DNA from: Variovorax paradoxus
GTDB lineage: Bacteria > Pseudomonadota > Gammaproteobacteria > Burkholderiales > Burkholderiaceae_C
Assembly (NCBI RefSeq): GCF_024734665.1
Contig: NZ_CP102931.1
Coordinates: 3,160,001-3,224,000, forward strand
DNA length: 64,000 nt
Reading direction: 5' to 3'
Of the stretch, positions 44,871 to 52,717 are shown piece after piece. Within the stretch, counting starts at the first letter, position 1; each line of letters begins with the position of its first letter. The position numbers and the translations under genes were made by a program. Under the pieces are notes generated by a model. The model was not told the origin of the DNA. It worked only from the letters and a program-made list of their open reading frames with translations, and made no database searches.

Positions 44871-46523
44871 TCACACCCGCAGCGAGTTGGTCAACAGTTC
44901 CGCACTACGCCAGATGGACGAGAGCTGCGCTAAATCGAGCTCGTCAAGCGCGCGCAGGGCTGCTTCCTCATGCGACGGCTGGAGTTGGCTCAGGGCGGCC
45001 CAATCGGGCGGGAGCGGACCGTCGGGCCCGAGATAGGACGATTGGGTCTCGCCGTTTTCATGCCTGGAAACAATGACCGCCAGCCGCATGTCCCTGACGA
45101 CACTACTCAGCGCGGCTTGCAGGGACAAACTGCCCCAGTTGTTCTCGATGCGAAAAATCGCCCACTCCAGAGCACGCAGATGATGCGCGAAGTCGTCGAC
45201 CGCCGGACCTTGCGGCACGGGAACTTCCTCTGTGCATCGATAGCGTTGCCATTCGGGAATGTCGAGAATGCTCGGCGTATTCGAAGTCGCCTGCGCAGCG
45301 TCATGAACTTCAGGTCCCTCAGGGATTGGAGGCGCCTTAGGGTCCCCGAAGGCAATCTCGTCGGATGGAGGAAGCTGGGTTTGTAGATCCAGATCCGTCA
45401 GCCGGCGCAAGAAATAGGGGTGAAGGAGCTGCGCGAGAAGGTCGAGCGTAACAAGCCGGGGACACACGCCTTGATGGCGCACTCGGTAGGCAAGGTAGCT
45501 GGGCTCGCCTTTGTTATTCAGACTGGCGACGTCATGATCGCCTCGCTCGTGCCGCACTGCCAGGGCTCGCAGGCAGCCTTCGTGGCCCAGAGACAACCGG
45601 GCGACGAGGCTGTGCAGCAATGTGCGCTGTTCGGTCAGCACAGCCGCCGACAGCACCTGGGCGAGGTGATCCCAGAATTCGGGCGGCTCGTCTCCTCTGC
45701 CGAATCGTGCGGATCCTTGCCAAGCAAACTTTTGAGTCTCGTGCCTGTTGAGGGCGTGCTCTGAGGTCTGGCGCACGACACTGACGATGCCGCGCACCAG
45801 CGCGCCATGCGTCGGAGCATCGCCGTGAATGACCGTCAGACCCTGGTTGATGCAGCTCGCGCGAACCTCACAAAGGCCGCTCTTGCGGGTTCCAGAATCA
45901 CAGCCAGCAGTGCCAAAGAGTGCCCCGAGACTCCTAGCTCGGTGCATCAATTGGCGATTGCTCAGATCGGCAAACGCCTGATCAAAATCCCCCGGCTCGC
46001 GCAGGAACCGGCCGAACCGGGGCAGCCATGCGGCATGGAGCACGGCCACCAATGCGAGTTCAGGGGTCCTGGAGTGGCGCACCGATACCGGGGCAAGGGG
46101 CGCATCCGTGTGTACAAAACAGTACCGGACCCAGGACAAGTTGTGAATCCACGAGTGGTAGAAGTGGTCCATGCATCGGGCGCAGTACTTCAAACCGGAT
46201 GACTCGTCGTATGCCCAAGGCTTGCGGGGATCAAAGCGCTCGGGCGGCACAGTACTGCGAGCAACGATAGCTTCGAGCCGCACAAGCCATAGCGGTTGCT
46301 CGGTCACGCTGAGCACTCGCTCACGCGGTTCACGCAGCAGCCGCACGAGCGCTACGGTGTCGCACTCGCGCACCAGTTGCTCGTAGTGCAGCGCACGCAC
46401 CCGATTGAACAGAGCCAGCTTGGCTGCCACTGACTGCCGCGACTCGAACGCTCTCAGCGTACCGACCGGCCAGGTGCTGACGAGGAAATGTGAGCCGGGC
46501 ACGGCAGGTAGGTAATCATGCAA
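44871..46523 (-). CDS. TniQ/TnsD family protein (copy 2)
   Basis: Second TniQ-like protein, 550 residues, colinear with copy 1 along its whole length (for example STWPVGTLRAFESRQSVAAK, FYHSWIHNLSWVRYCFVH). The zinc site C114-x2-C117 and C135-x2-H138 is intact. The start is read as TTG at 46523, because the resulting N-terminus (MHDYLPAVPGSHFLVSTWP) matches the spacing of copy 1, while the nearby ATG at 46519 is out of frame. It is separated from the tns operon by the gp16-like gene and an AT-rich gap and lies next to the right-end repeats. Paired TniQ proteins in Tn7-like elements can serve alternative target pathways. Confidence 0.83.
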   Translation of the reverse strand: MHDYLPAVPGSHFLVSTWPVGTLRAFESRQSVAAKLALFNRVRALHYEQLVRECDTVALVRLLREPRERVLSVTEQPLWLVRLEAIVARSTVPPERFDPRKPWAYDESSGLKYCARCMDHFYHSWIHNLSWVRYCFVHTDAPLAPVSVRHSRTPELALVAVLHAAWLPRFGRFLREPGDFDQAFADLSNRQLMHRARSLGALFGTAGCDSGTRKSGLCEVRASCINQGLTVIHGDAPTHGALVRGIVSVVRQTSEHALNRHETQKFAWQGSARFGRGDEPPEFWDHLAQVLSAAVLTEQRTLLHSLVARLSLGHEGCLRALAVRHERGDHDVASLNNKGEPSYLAYRVRHQGVCPRLVTLDLLAQLLHPYFLRRLTDLDLQTQLPPSDEIAFGDPKAPPIPEGPEVHDAAQATSNTPSILDIPEWQRYRCTEEVPVPQGPAVDDFAHHLRALEWAIFRIENNWGSLSLQAALSSVVRDMRLAVIVSRHENGETQSSYLGPDGPLPPDWAALSQLQPSHEEAALRALDELDLAQLSSIWRSAELLTNSLRV

Positions 46524-46642
46524 TGGGCGAATTCAGCAAAGCGTGCTTCCGCAGCACGATACGCGCCCTGAAGTCCGCTGTTCGAGCTGCAGCGGAAAAA
46601 ATGGCTTACGGATGGAGAGCAATGCTTTGCTGCCCGCCCGGC

Positions 46643-46725
46643 CGCGCGAGTCTTGAAAATATGCTCACGCTCGCGCGAGTCTCGACAATTTGGTGACTGA
46701 TTCGCGCGAGTCTTTAAATTGTTGG
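46643..46725 (+). repeat. Three direct repeats, candidate TnsB-binding sites at right end
   Basis: CGCGCGAGTCT occurs at 46643, 46672 and 46703, followed each time by an AT-rich stretch (TGAAAATATG, CGACAATTTGG, TTAAATTGTTGG). Spacing is 29 and 31 bp. Position just outside tniQ copy 2 and before the HiPIP break fits multiple TnsB sites of a transposon right end. No inverted counterpart was found on the left side. Confidence 0.7.
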
Positions 46726-46786
46726 CACAAAAGTGAGCTTTCAATAAACCGATGACACCGGATAAAACCCATGAAAAATCAACCAC

Positions 46787-47110
46787 TTACCTCCGAAGAG
46801 ATGTTAGGTGAATCATGTCAACGCAGGTGCACCAGCCCTTGGCACTGACCTGCTTTCCAGCAAACAGTGCGCAGTTACCTTGCGCGTCCGTCGGCTTGGA
46901 CTGCCAGAGCGCGCAACCGCTGCATAACTGGGCGTTGTCGTGCTTGGGAAATTTCTTCGCGTCGGCCTTCGACGAATCGGCTACGTAGCCCAGAGCCGCG
47001 GCCTGCGGATCCTTTTCTTCAAGCCGGGCCTGCGCGAACGAGTTGGGGGCGGAAACGGCAGCGCCCGTCGCGGCAAGCGTGAGCATGAAAGTGCGGCGGC
47101 TGGAGTTCAT
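46787..47110 (-). CDS. High-potential iron-sulfur protein with replaced C-terminus
   Basis: HiPIP of 107 residues as encoded, a periplasmic 4Fe-4S electron carrier. The N-terminus MNSSRRTFMLTLAATGAAVS is a Tat signal, as needed for a folded cluster protein. Cluster ligands are C63, C66, C80 and C94 in LCSGCALWQ, GNCALF and KGWC. After KGWCT, where family members end within a few residues, the frame continues CVDMIHLTSLRR. The switch lies at about 46829, the likely junction with the inserted transposon region. All four cysteines remain, so the protein might still work. The start overlaps the stop of the 52-residue gene upstream as ATGA. Confidence 0.85.
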   Translation of the reverse strand: MNSSRRTFMLTLAATGAAVSAPNSFAQARLEEKDPQAAALGYVADSSKADAKKFPKHDNAQLCSGCALWQSKPTDAQGNCALFAGKQVSAKGWCTCVDMIHLTSLRR

Positions 47111-47265
47111 CGTGAGTCTTTCGTTGTGTGGGAGACGGAAATCAGGTTGCCCGACGCAGAGTTGCGCTCGCTCAGACCCGCAAGCACGAGAACACCCGTG
47201 GCCAGGAGCGTGGCGATGCAGAACCCCAGGATTTGCAGGGTTCCGCTCAATGTGGTGTTGTTCAT
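47107..47265 (-). CDS. Small single-span membrane protein
   Basis: Protein of 52 residues beginning MNNTTLSGTLQILGFCIATL. It has one transmembrane segment (about residues 10-30, ILGFCIATLLATGVLVLAGL) and a polar tail. The stop overlaps the HiPIP start (ATGA), which is strong evidence that it is translated. A GAGG lies upstream, and an FNR-like box is centred about 75 bp before the ATG. No known family is recognised. A role with HiPIP, such as membrane docking or maturation, is only a guess from coupling. Confidence 0.7.
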   Translation of the reverse strand: MNNTTLSGTLQILGFCIATLLATGVLVLAGLSERNSASGNLISVSHTTKDSR

Positions 47266-47333
47266 GGGACGACCTCGTTATGGGTGATCGGCATTGCCTG
47301 CGATCATTCTTGGGCGAGCGGCCGCGCGCGGCC

Positions 47334-47347
47334 TTGCGCAGGATCAA
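47334..47347. promoter_or_regulatory. FNR/FixK-like box upstream of small membrane protein-HiPIP
   Basis: TTGCGCAGGATCAA, matching TTG(A/C)-N6-(T/G)CAA, centred 75 bp before the start at 47265. Confidence 0.6.
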
Positions 47348-47412
47348 TCTCACGGCGTCCGTGCGGTGGCATCGCCCGCGCTCACGCCCCGTGCCAGGGT
47401 TGTGGCACTCAT

Positions 47413-47835
47413 TCAACGCACCAGCAAGACCGGCACCGTGCACGCAGCCAGCACCTTGGTGGCAACCGACCCCAGCACCAGGTTGGTCAAGGTGCCATGG
47501 CCCCGCGAACCCATCACCACGAGATCGAACTGCCCCTTCTGCGCGAACGAAGCGATCTCATCGGCGGGATGGCCGATGCGGTGCTCGAAGCGGGCTTCGA
47601 TGCCGCTCCTGGCCAGCAAGGCGCGCACAGGCTCGAGAACCACCTGCGCATCGTCTTCGTAGTACCCGTGCACGATGTCCGGCCCTGCGAAGGCCGCGGC
47701 TCGGTGCGGCACCGGCAGCACCGCATGGAAGACCGTGAAGGCGTGGCCCGCATTCGCCCATTCCTTGTGCGTGGTCAGGTAGGACAGCATGCGATTCGTG
47801 TAGTCGCTGCCATCGACGGCAAGCAGGATTTTCAT
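47413..47835 (-). CDS. Universal stress protein (UspA family)
   Basis: UspA-fold protein of 140 residues. It starts MKILLAVDGSDYTNRMLSYL and ends with the ATP-binding signature GSRGHGTLTNLVLGSVATKV before CTVPVLLVR. G-2x-G-9x-G(S/T) is present, so the ATP-binding subclass applies. It diverges from the flavodoxin-like gene, with two FNR-like boxes between. Such proteins are commonly induced on oxygen limitation or stasis and protect energy-starved cells. Confidence 0.94.
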   Translation of the reverse strand: MKILLAVDGSDYTNRMLSYLTTHKEWANAGHAFTVFHAVLPVPHRAAAFAGPDIVHGYYEDDAQVVLEPVRALLARSGIEARFEHRIGHPADEIASFAQKGQFDLVVMGSRGHGTLTNLVLGSVATKVLAACTVPVLLVR

Positions 47836-47900
47836 GATGGTTCCTTCGGCGGAGACGTTCCCCGGTGCAAGGATGGTCCTCGCGCACCCGGCGCCTCGCC

Positions 47901-47914
47901 TTGCGCCAAATCAA
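47901..47914. promoter_or_regulatory. FNR/FixK-like box upstream of usp
   Basis: TTGCGCCAAATCAA, centred about 72 bp before the usp start at 47835. Confidence 0.6.
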
Positions 47915-47958
47915 GAAATCCGATGGCTCGCGGCGCGCCGGCACGACACCGCCGGTTC

Positions 47959-47972
47959 TTGATGCAGCGCAA
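47959..47972. promoter_or_regulatory. FNR/FixK-like box upstream of flavodoxin-like gene
   Basis: TTGATGCAGCGCAA, centred about 64 bp before the start at 48030. Confidence 0.6.
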
Positions 47973-48029
47973 ATCCGTATCCCTCGACGCTGCCTACATT
48001 GACTGTCCATGAACGCAGCAGAGGCAAGC

Positions 48030-48557
48030 ATGAACAACGTCCTGGTGATCGTCTATTCCTACACGGGCACTTCCCGCCGGGTCGCGGAGCTCCTGTGCAG
48101 CCAGCAGAACTGGCAACTCGCGAGCATCACCGAGGTGCGCCCTCGCAGCGGCGCCCTCGGCAGCTTGCGTTGCGTGCTCGATTCGTTCTTCCGGCGACAG
48201 CCCACCATTCACTACGACGGTCCGCCGCCCGGCGACTTCGATGCCGTGGTGCTGGTGTCGCCGATCTGGATGCTGCAGCTCGCCGGCCCCATGCGCAGCT
48301 TCGTCGCGCGCCAACGCTATCGGCTGCCCGACGTCGCCGTGCTCTCGGTCATGGGTGGCCAGGGGGCACCGAACGCGGCAGCAGAAATCGGCGACTTCAT
48401 GGGACGCGCGCCGATCCTGAACTCTTCGGTCACGATGCGCGAGGTCGATGACGGCAGCTGTGCAGCGCGTCTTCAGGCCTTCGGCACTGCCGTCAGAAGC
48501 GCGGAGGATTCGAGAGACGTGGTGTGCCCGATCACGCTGTCGCCGCAATCGATCTGA
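48030..48557 (+). CDS. Flavodoxin-like protein
   Basis: Flavodoxin-fold protein of 175 residues. The FMN phosphate-binding loop is VIVYSYTGTSRRVAELL near the N-terminus, and the second cofactor loop is VLVSPIWMLQLAGPMRSFVA. The ATG at 48030 was chosen over 48009 because AGAGG precedes it. It is expected to carry or use FMN in electron transfer or NAD(P)H-dependent reduction. Its own FNR-like box upstream places it with the surrounding stress genes. The exact partner is unknown. Confidence 0.82.
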   Translation: MNNVLVIVYSYTGTSRRVAELLCSQQNWQLASITEVRPRSGALGSLRCVLDSFFRRQPTIHYDGPPPGDFDAVVLVSPIWMLQLAGPMRSFVARQRYRLPDVAVLSVMGGQGAPNAAAEIGDFMGRAPILNSSVTMREVDDGSCAARLQAFGTAVRSAEDSRDVVCPITLSPQSI

Positions 48558-48615
48558 GGGGCGGAATCCAATTGATGACCGCCCTTCTCTTTCCCATCGG
48601 CCTGCGGCTACCGGC

Positions 48616-49200
48616 TCAGAGCGCCGGCCCCAGGCCGATGGGTGCGGGAACGATATTCACGATGCGCGTGAAGAGCGCGTTGTATTCGAGGTCGGGCACG
48701 TGTCCGGTCATCGGGTCACGGTTCTGCGCGAAGGCCTCGTCCAGGTCGCGCCAGTCGTTCTCGGTCAGCACGCGCTCGGCCAGCGGCAGGATCTCGCGCT
48801 CCTCCAGCGCCATGTGGCTCAAATAGAAGTCGACATACTCGCCGACCGTTTTCTCGAATTCTTCGCGCCGCGACTCGCCCAGCATCTCGAACGCGAGCAA
48901 GGCGTGCTCGACGTTGCGGATCCTGCGTTCGCCCTTGGCATGGTCGCCGTCGAGCTTGTCGAGCAGATCCCGCGAGATCGGCGTTCTGGCGCGCAGCTTG
49001 GGAAACAGCAGTTCGGTTTCCTTGCGGTGGTGGCGCTTCTCCGGAAACTCGTCCACGTAGAAAAGCATGGCTCGCAGCGTCGCGAAATCGGGCAAGGCGC
49101 CCTTCTTGCGGTGTTGCTCGAGCAGCATGACGATGGAACGGAGCACGGCGGCGAGCGCGGCGTGCTCCTGGCGAATGATGCGAACGGTGGCGTGGGTCAT
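48616..49200 (-). CDS. Hemerythrin domain protein
   Basis: Hemerythrin HHE-domain protein of 194 residues. Helices with metal-ligand residues are visible in IIRQEHAALAAVLRSIVMLL, EFPEKRHHRKETELLFPKL, LLDKLDGDHAKGERRIRNVE and FYLSHMALEEREILPLAERV. The pattern H, HxxxE, H, HxxxE indicates a di-iron site that could bind O2 or respond to NO or oxidative stress. It diverges from the second usp gene, with two FNR-like sites between. It fits the low-oxygen theme of this region. Confidence 0.92.
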   Translation of the reverse strand: MTHATVRIIRQEHAALAAVLRSIVMLLEQHRKKGALPDFATLRAMLFYVDEFPEKRHHRKETELLFPKLRARTPISRDLLDKLDGDHAKGERRIRNVEHALLAFEMLGESRREEFEKTVGEYVDFYLSHMALEEREILPLAERVLTENDWRDLDEAFAQNRDPMTGHVPDLEYNALFTRIVNIVPAPIGLGPAL

Positions 49201-49252
49201 GAGGGTTGTCCTGTGCATGCCTCAAGGGTGGCGCTTTCGTTCGCGCACGGGT

Positions 49253-49266
49253 TTGTTCCAGATCAA
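49253..49266. promoter_or_regulatory. Imperfect FNR-like box upstream of hemerythrin gene
   Basis: TTGTTCCAGATCAA; one mismatch to TTG(A/C)-N6-(T/G)CAA. Centred about 59 bp before the start at 49200. Confidence 0.4.
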
Positions 49267-49291
49267 GTCCCGGCCAGTCGCGGCTTCGCGC

Positions 49292-49305
49292 TTGATCAAT
49301 GTCAA
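49292..49305. promoter_or_regulatory. FNR/ANR box upstream of second usp
   Basis: TTGATCAATGTCAA, one mismatch from the FNR consensus TTGAT-N4-ATCAA. Centred about 67 bp before the start at 49366; also 98 bp from the divergent hemerythrin gene. Confidence 0.7.
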
Positions 49306-49365
49306 GCCGTGCGGAGCGCCCGTGCGGATACTGGACCGATCCATTCAACAAACCGGAGTCGTGCC

Positions 49366-49872
49366 ATGTACCAGCGAATTCTTGTTCCCATTGACGGCAG
49401 TTCCACATCCAGCCATGGCCTGGCCGAAGCCATCAAGCTGGCAAAGCTCACGGGCGGACGCCTGCGCCTGGCGCACGTCATCGACGAGCTGTCCTTCGCG
49501 CTGGCCATGGATGCCTACGCGGGCCATGCAGGCAACTGGCTCGAAGAGCTGCGCGGCAACGCCACGAAGCTGCTCCAAGCCGCGCGGGCCACGGCTGCGG
49601 GAGCAGGCGTCGAAGCCGACACAGTGCTGCTCGACAGCTTCAAGGGCACCGTGCACGACCAGGTCATTGCCGAGGCGGAAGCATCGAAGGCCGAGCTGAT
49701 CGTGATCGGCACTCACGGCCGTCGAGGAATCGGCCGCTGGGTCATGGGCAGCAGCGCGGAGCACATCCTGCGCCTGTCGCCCGTGCCGGTGCTGCTGGTG
49801 CGTGCGCCCGAAAGCGCGAAGACCGAACACGAGCGTTTCACGCTGCCGAGCGGGACGCTCGCCAGCCAGTGA
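49366..49872 (+). CDS. Universal stress protein (UspA family)
   Basis: UspA-fold protein of 168 residues, starting MYQRILVPIDGSSTSSHGLA. The C-terminal ATP-binding signature is GTHGRRGIGRWVMGSSAEHI, followed by SPVPVLLVR and a short polar tail. The in-frame upstream extension is not needed; ATG 49366 sits correctly behind the best FNR-type box of the region. It ends four bases from the convergent kinase-like gene. Confidence 0.94.
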   Translation: MYQRILVPIDGSSTSSHGLAEAIKLAKLTGGRLRLAHVIDELSFALAMDAYAGHAGNWLEELRGNATKLLQAARATAAGAGVEADTVLLDSFKGTVHDQVIAEAEASKAELIVIGTHGRRGIGRWVMGSSAEHILRLSPVPVLLVRAPESAKTEHERFTLPSGTLASQ

Positions 49873-49876
49873 GGGT

Positions 49877-51418
49877 TCAGCGGTTCGCGGTCGTGGCGCG
49901 CCATCGCGCTGCGACCAGCGCGATGTCTACGGTGTCTTCCGTGGAGACCTCGATGGCCAGCGCGCGCTCGTCGGCCGCCAGCGGGTCTTGCCATTCAAAC
50001 TGACGCTCCAGCACCGCGAGGCTGGCTTCCGAGGCGTCCGTGCCTGCCGCGTCGCGCTCGGCCACGCGGCGGCGCAGCGTGGCCGGGGTTGCGCGGCAAT
50101 CCAGGATCGTGAAAGGCACGCGGAGCTCGGTTGCCAGGGCTTGGAAGCTGCGTCGCTCGGCGCCGCGCAGGAAGGCCGCGTCCACGATCACCGGATAGCC
50201 CGCCAGCAGCGCATCGCGGGCGCAGGCGCGCAGTCTCTCGAAAGTCTGCCGGGTTGCCTGCGCGCCGTAGATGTCGAGCCCAAGGGCGGCGGAACGCGCC
50301 AGCGGATCGAGGCCATACAGGCGCTTGCGCTCCACGTCCGATCGCACGCGGACAGCGCCCGCGGCGCACAACAGTTGCAAGGCGACGCTGGATTTTCCTG
50401 AGCCCGACAAGCCGTGCGTGATCATCAGGCGGGCGCCCTCCTCCTCCTGCTGCGTCGTCAGCCGCGTCGCGCAGGCCAGGTAGTCGGGCCGGGCCTCGCC
50501 ATCCGGAGGCCTTGGACCCAGCCCCGTGGCCATGGCCCGCACCAGCGCCCGGTAGACCTCGTAGAAGCGCCACACCTGCAGGCCTGGGTAGTCACCGCTG
50601 TGCTGCATCCAGGCATCCAGGAAGCGGAATGCGAGGTCGCCCCGGCCGTGGGCCTTCAGGTCCATGGTGAGGAATGCAAGGTCGCTCATCACGTCGATCC
50701 AGCGCAGTGCCGGGTCGAACTCGATGCAGTCGAAAGGCATGAGCGCACCGTCGACCAGGACCACGTTGGCCATGTGCAGGTCGCCGTGGCATTCACGTAT
50801 CGAGCCGCCCTGTTGGCGGGCGATCCATGCCATGCGCAGCACCTGGCCCTGCTTCCGAACCCACGTATCCAGTGCTGCAAGGGTGGCGAGGCGGCTGTCG
50901 TCGCCCTGCGCCCGCAACGCGGCCAGCACATCCGTAGCTGCTCGAACGATCGAGTCGGGACTGCCGAAGTCTGACACCGGCGTCGCTTGCTCCGCAGCCG
51001 CGTGCAAGGCGGCCAGCCGCTGCGCGAAGCCGTCGAGCAGCGCGGGCTGCAGCCGGTCTTCCACCAGCAGATTGCGCAGCAGCGACGAATCGGGGAAACG
51101 CAGCATGCGCACCACGTGGTCGATCACCGTGCCGGCGCCACCGATGCGCGGCGACTCGCGCGTGCCGCAGACCGGTGCCACGTCGATGTAGAGCGAAGGA
51201 GCAAAGCGTCGGTTGAGGCGCAGCTCCTCCTCGCAGAAGTGCTTTCGGGCCTCGACGCTGCCAAAGTCCAGGAACGGCAGGCGCACCGGCTTCTTGAGCT
51301 TGAAGGCCTGCGTCTGCGTCAGCAGCACCCAGGAAATGTGCGTCTCGACCAAGGCCACGGGTTGCCCGGTCTCCCGCTGGAGTTGCTCTCGCAGTGCGTT
51401 GACCAGTGTGGTGTGCAT
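49877..51418 (-). CDS. Fused aminoglycoside phosphotransferase-like kinase / P-loop ATPase
   Basis: Two-domain protein of 513 residues. The N-terminal part resembles APH-type small-molecule kinases: ECHGDLHMANVVLVDG gives the Brenner motif and MPFDCIEFDPALRWIDVMSD the metal-binding region. The C-terminal part (from about 330) is a P-loop kinase-like ATPase with Walker A THGLSGSGKSS and VIVDAAFLRGAERRSF. Fusions of this type occur widely in Proteobacteria, often beside stress genes, without a proven substrate. It is convergent with usp by four bases. No FNR-like box was found upstream. Confidence 0.87.
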   Translation of the reverse strand: MHTTLVNALREQLQRETGQPVALVETHISWVLLTQTQAFKLKKPVRLPFLDFGSVEARKHFCEEELRLNRRFAPSLYIDVAPVCGTRESPRIGGAGTVIDHVVRMLRFPDSSLLRNLLVEDRLQPALLDGFAQRLAALHAAAEQATPVSDFGSPDSIVRAATDVLAALRAQGDDSRLATLAALDTWVRKQGQVLRMAWIARQQGGSIRECHGDLHMANVVLVDGALMPFDCIEFDPALRWIDVMSDLAFLTMDLKAHGRGDLAFRFLDAWMQHSGDYPGLQVWRFYEVYRALVRAMATGLGPRPPDGEARPDYLACATRLTTQQEEEGARLMITHGLSGSGKSSVALQLLCAAGAVRVRSDVERKRLYGLDPLARSAALGLDIYGAQATRQTFERLRACARDALLAGYPVIVDAAFLRGAERRSFQALATELRVPFTILDCRATPATLRRRVAERDAAGTDASEASLAVLERQFEWQDPLAADERALAIEVSTEDTVDIALVAARWRATTANR

Positions 51419-51482
51419 ATGGCTTATTTGCGACTCAGCGACATCAAAAAATGGCGAGAAGGCGCCAAGGACCCCTGCCGCC

Positions 51483-51598
51483 TCAGTGCGCCATCAAGAC
51501 CGGTACCGTCATCTGCTCGAGTATCTGCCGCGTCACGCCGCCCAGAATGCGCTCGCGCAGGCGCATTGCGGATTGCGTCGCGCGGTCATGGGCGCTCC
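51483..51598 (-). pseudogene. C-terminal remnant of a universal stress protein
   Basis: About 37 codons ending RERILGGVTRQILEQMTVPV-LMAH, the standard UspA C-terminus, with no N-terminal part. It abuts the stop of the alcohol dehydrogenase gene at 51599. The rest of the usp gene has been deleted, leaving this relic. Confidence 0.75.
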
Positions 51599-52636
51599 CT
51601 ACGCTTCGATGATCACCTTCAGCGCATGCGTCTCGGCTGCGCGCCCGAAGGTGTCGTAGGCATCCAGCACCTGGTCCAGCGTGAAGCGGTGCGTGATCAG
51701 CAGGGCCGGGTCCACCTTGTGGGACTGCACCGTCTTCAGCAGCATCGGCGTCGACACGGTGTCGACCAGCCGCGTGGTGATCGCGATGTTCTGCGACCAC
51801 AGCCGCTCCAGGTGAAGCTCGGCCGGGTGCCCATGAACGCCGATGTTCGCGATGGTGCCGCCGGGCGCCACGATGTCCTGGCACAGCACGAAGGTGGCCG
51901 GTATGCCGACCGCCTCGATCGACACGTCGACGCCGCGCCCGCCTGTCAGCGCGAGCACCGCCTCGGCCGCCTTGCCGTCGGTGCTGTTGATCGTGTGCGT
52001 CGCGCCGAAGCGGCGTGCAACCTCCAGCCGGCCGTCGTCCAGATCGATCAGGATGATCTGCGACGGCGAATAGAACTGGGCCGTGAGCAGCGTGGCCAGG
52101 CCGATCGGCCCGGCGCCCACGATGGCCACCGTGCTGCCGGGCGCGACCTTGCCGTTGAGCACGCCGCACTCGAAGCCGGTCGGCAGGATGTCGCTGAGCA
52201 TCACCAGCGCCTCTTCGTCCGCACCCGGCGGAACGGGATACAGGCTGGTGTCCGCATGCGGAATGCGCACGTACTCGGCCTGCGTGCCGTCGATGGTGTT
52301 GCCGAGAATCCAGCCGCCGGTGGCGCAATGCGAATACATGCCGCGGCGGCAGTTCTCGCACTTGCCGCACGACGAGATGCACGAGATCAGCACATGGTCG
52401 CCCGCCCTGAAGGCCGTGACGCCGGCTCCGACGCTCTCGACCACGCCCACGCCCTCGTGCCCGAGGATGCGGCCCGGCGTGCAGGTCGGTACATCGCCCT
52501 TGAGGATGTGCAGGTCGGTGCCGCAGATGGTCGTCTTGAGTATCTTGACGATGGCGTCGCCCGGCGCCTGGATCTCCGGCTTGGAATGGTCTTCGAGCGA
52601 TTTGAGGCCGGGGCCCCGGTATACGAGTGCTTTCAT
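51599..52636 (-). CDS. Zinc-dependent alcohol dehydrogenase
   Basis: Medium-chain, zinc-dependent dehydrogenase of 345 residues. Catalytic zinc ligands are in TTICGTDLHIL and ILGHEGVGVVESVG. The structural zinc is held by the four cysteines of CGKCENCRRGMYSHC near residue 90. The Rossmann motif is VAIVGAGPIGLATLL. It would interconvert an alcohol and aldehyde or ketone with NAD(P). It has its own FNR-like box 42 bp upstream, consistent with use in reductive (fermentative) metabolism. A usp relic follows immediately. Confidence 0.93.
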   Translation of the reverse strand: MKALVYRGPGLKSLEDHSKPEIQAPGDAIVKILKTTICGTDLHILKGDVPTCTPGRILGHEGVGVVESVGAGVTAFRAGDHVLISCISSCGKCENCRRGMYSHCATGGWILGNTIDGTQAEYVRIPHADTSLYPVPPGADEEALVMLSDILPTGFECGVLNGKVAPGSTVAIVGAGPIGLATLLTAQFYSPSQIILIDLDDGRLEVARRFGATHTINSTDGKAAEAVLALTGGRGVDVSIEAVGIPATFVLCQDIVAPGGTIANIGVHGHPAELHLERLWSQNIAITTRLVDTVSTPMLLKTVQSHKVDPALLITHRFTLDQVLDAYDTFGRAAETHALKVIIEA

Positions 52637-52671
52637 GCCGCAACGTTATGCGTCCCTGCCCGCCCTCCCTT

Positions 52672-52685
52672 TGAGATAGCGCAAG
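52672..52685. promoter_or_regulatory. FNR/FixK-like box upstream of zinc alcohol dehydrogenase
   Basis: TTGAGATAGCGCAA, centred about 42 bp before the start at 52636. Confidence 0.55.
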
Positions 52686-52717
52686 GATTCCTCGCGTCTG
52701 CGACGTCATTCGGCGCG

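Noticed and set aside
51419..51482. Possible short plus-strand gene starting MAYLRLSDIKKW
   Set aside because: Merely part of the long antisense frame; no ribosome-binding site and no stop near by.
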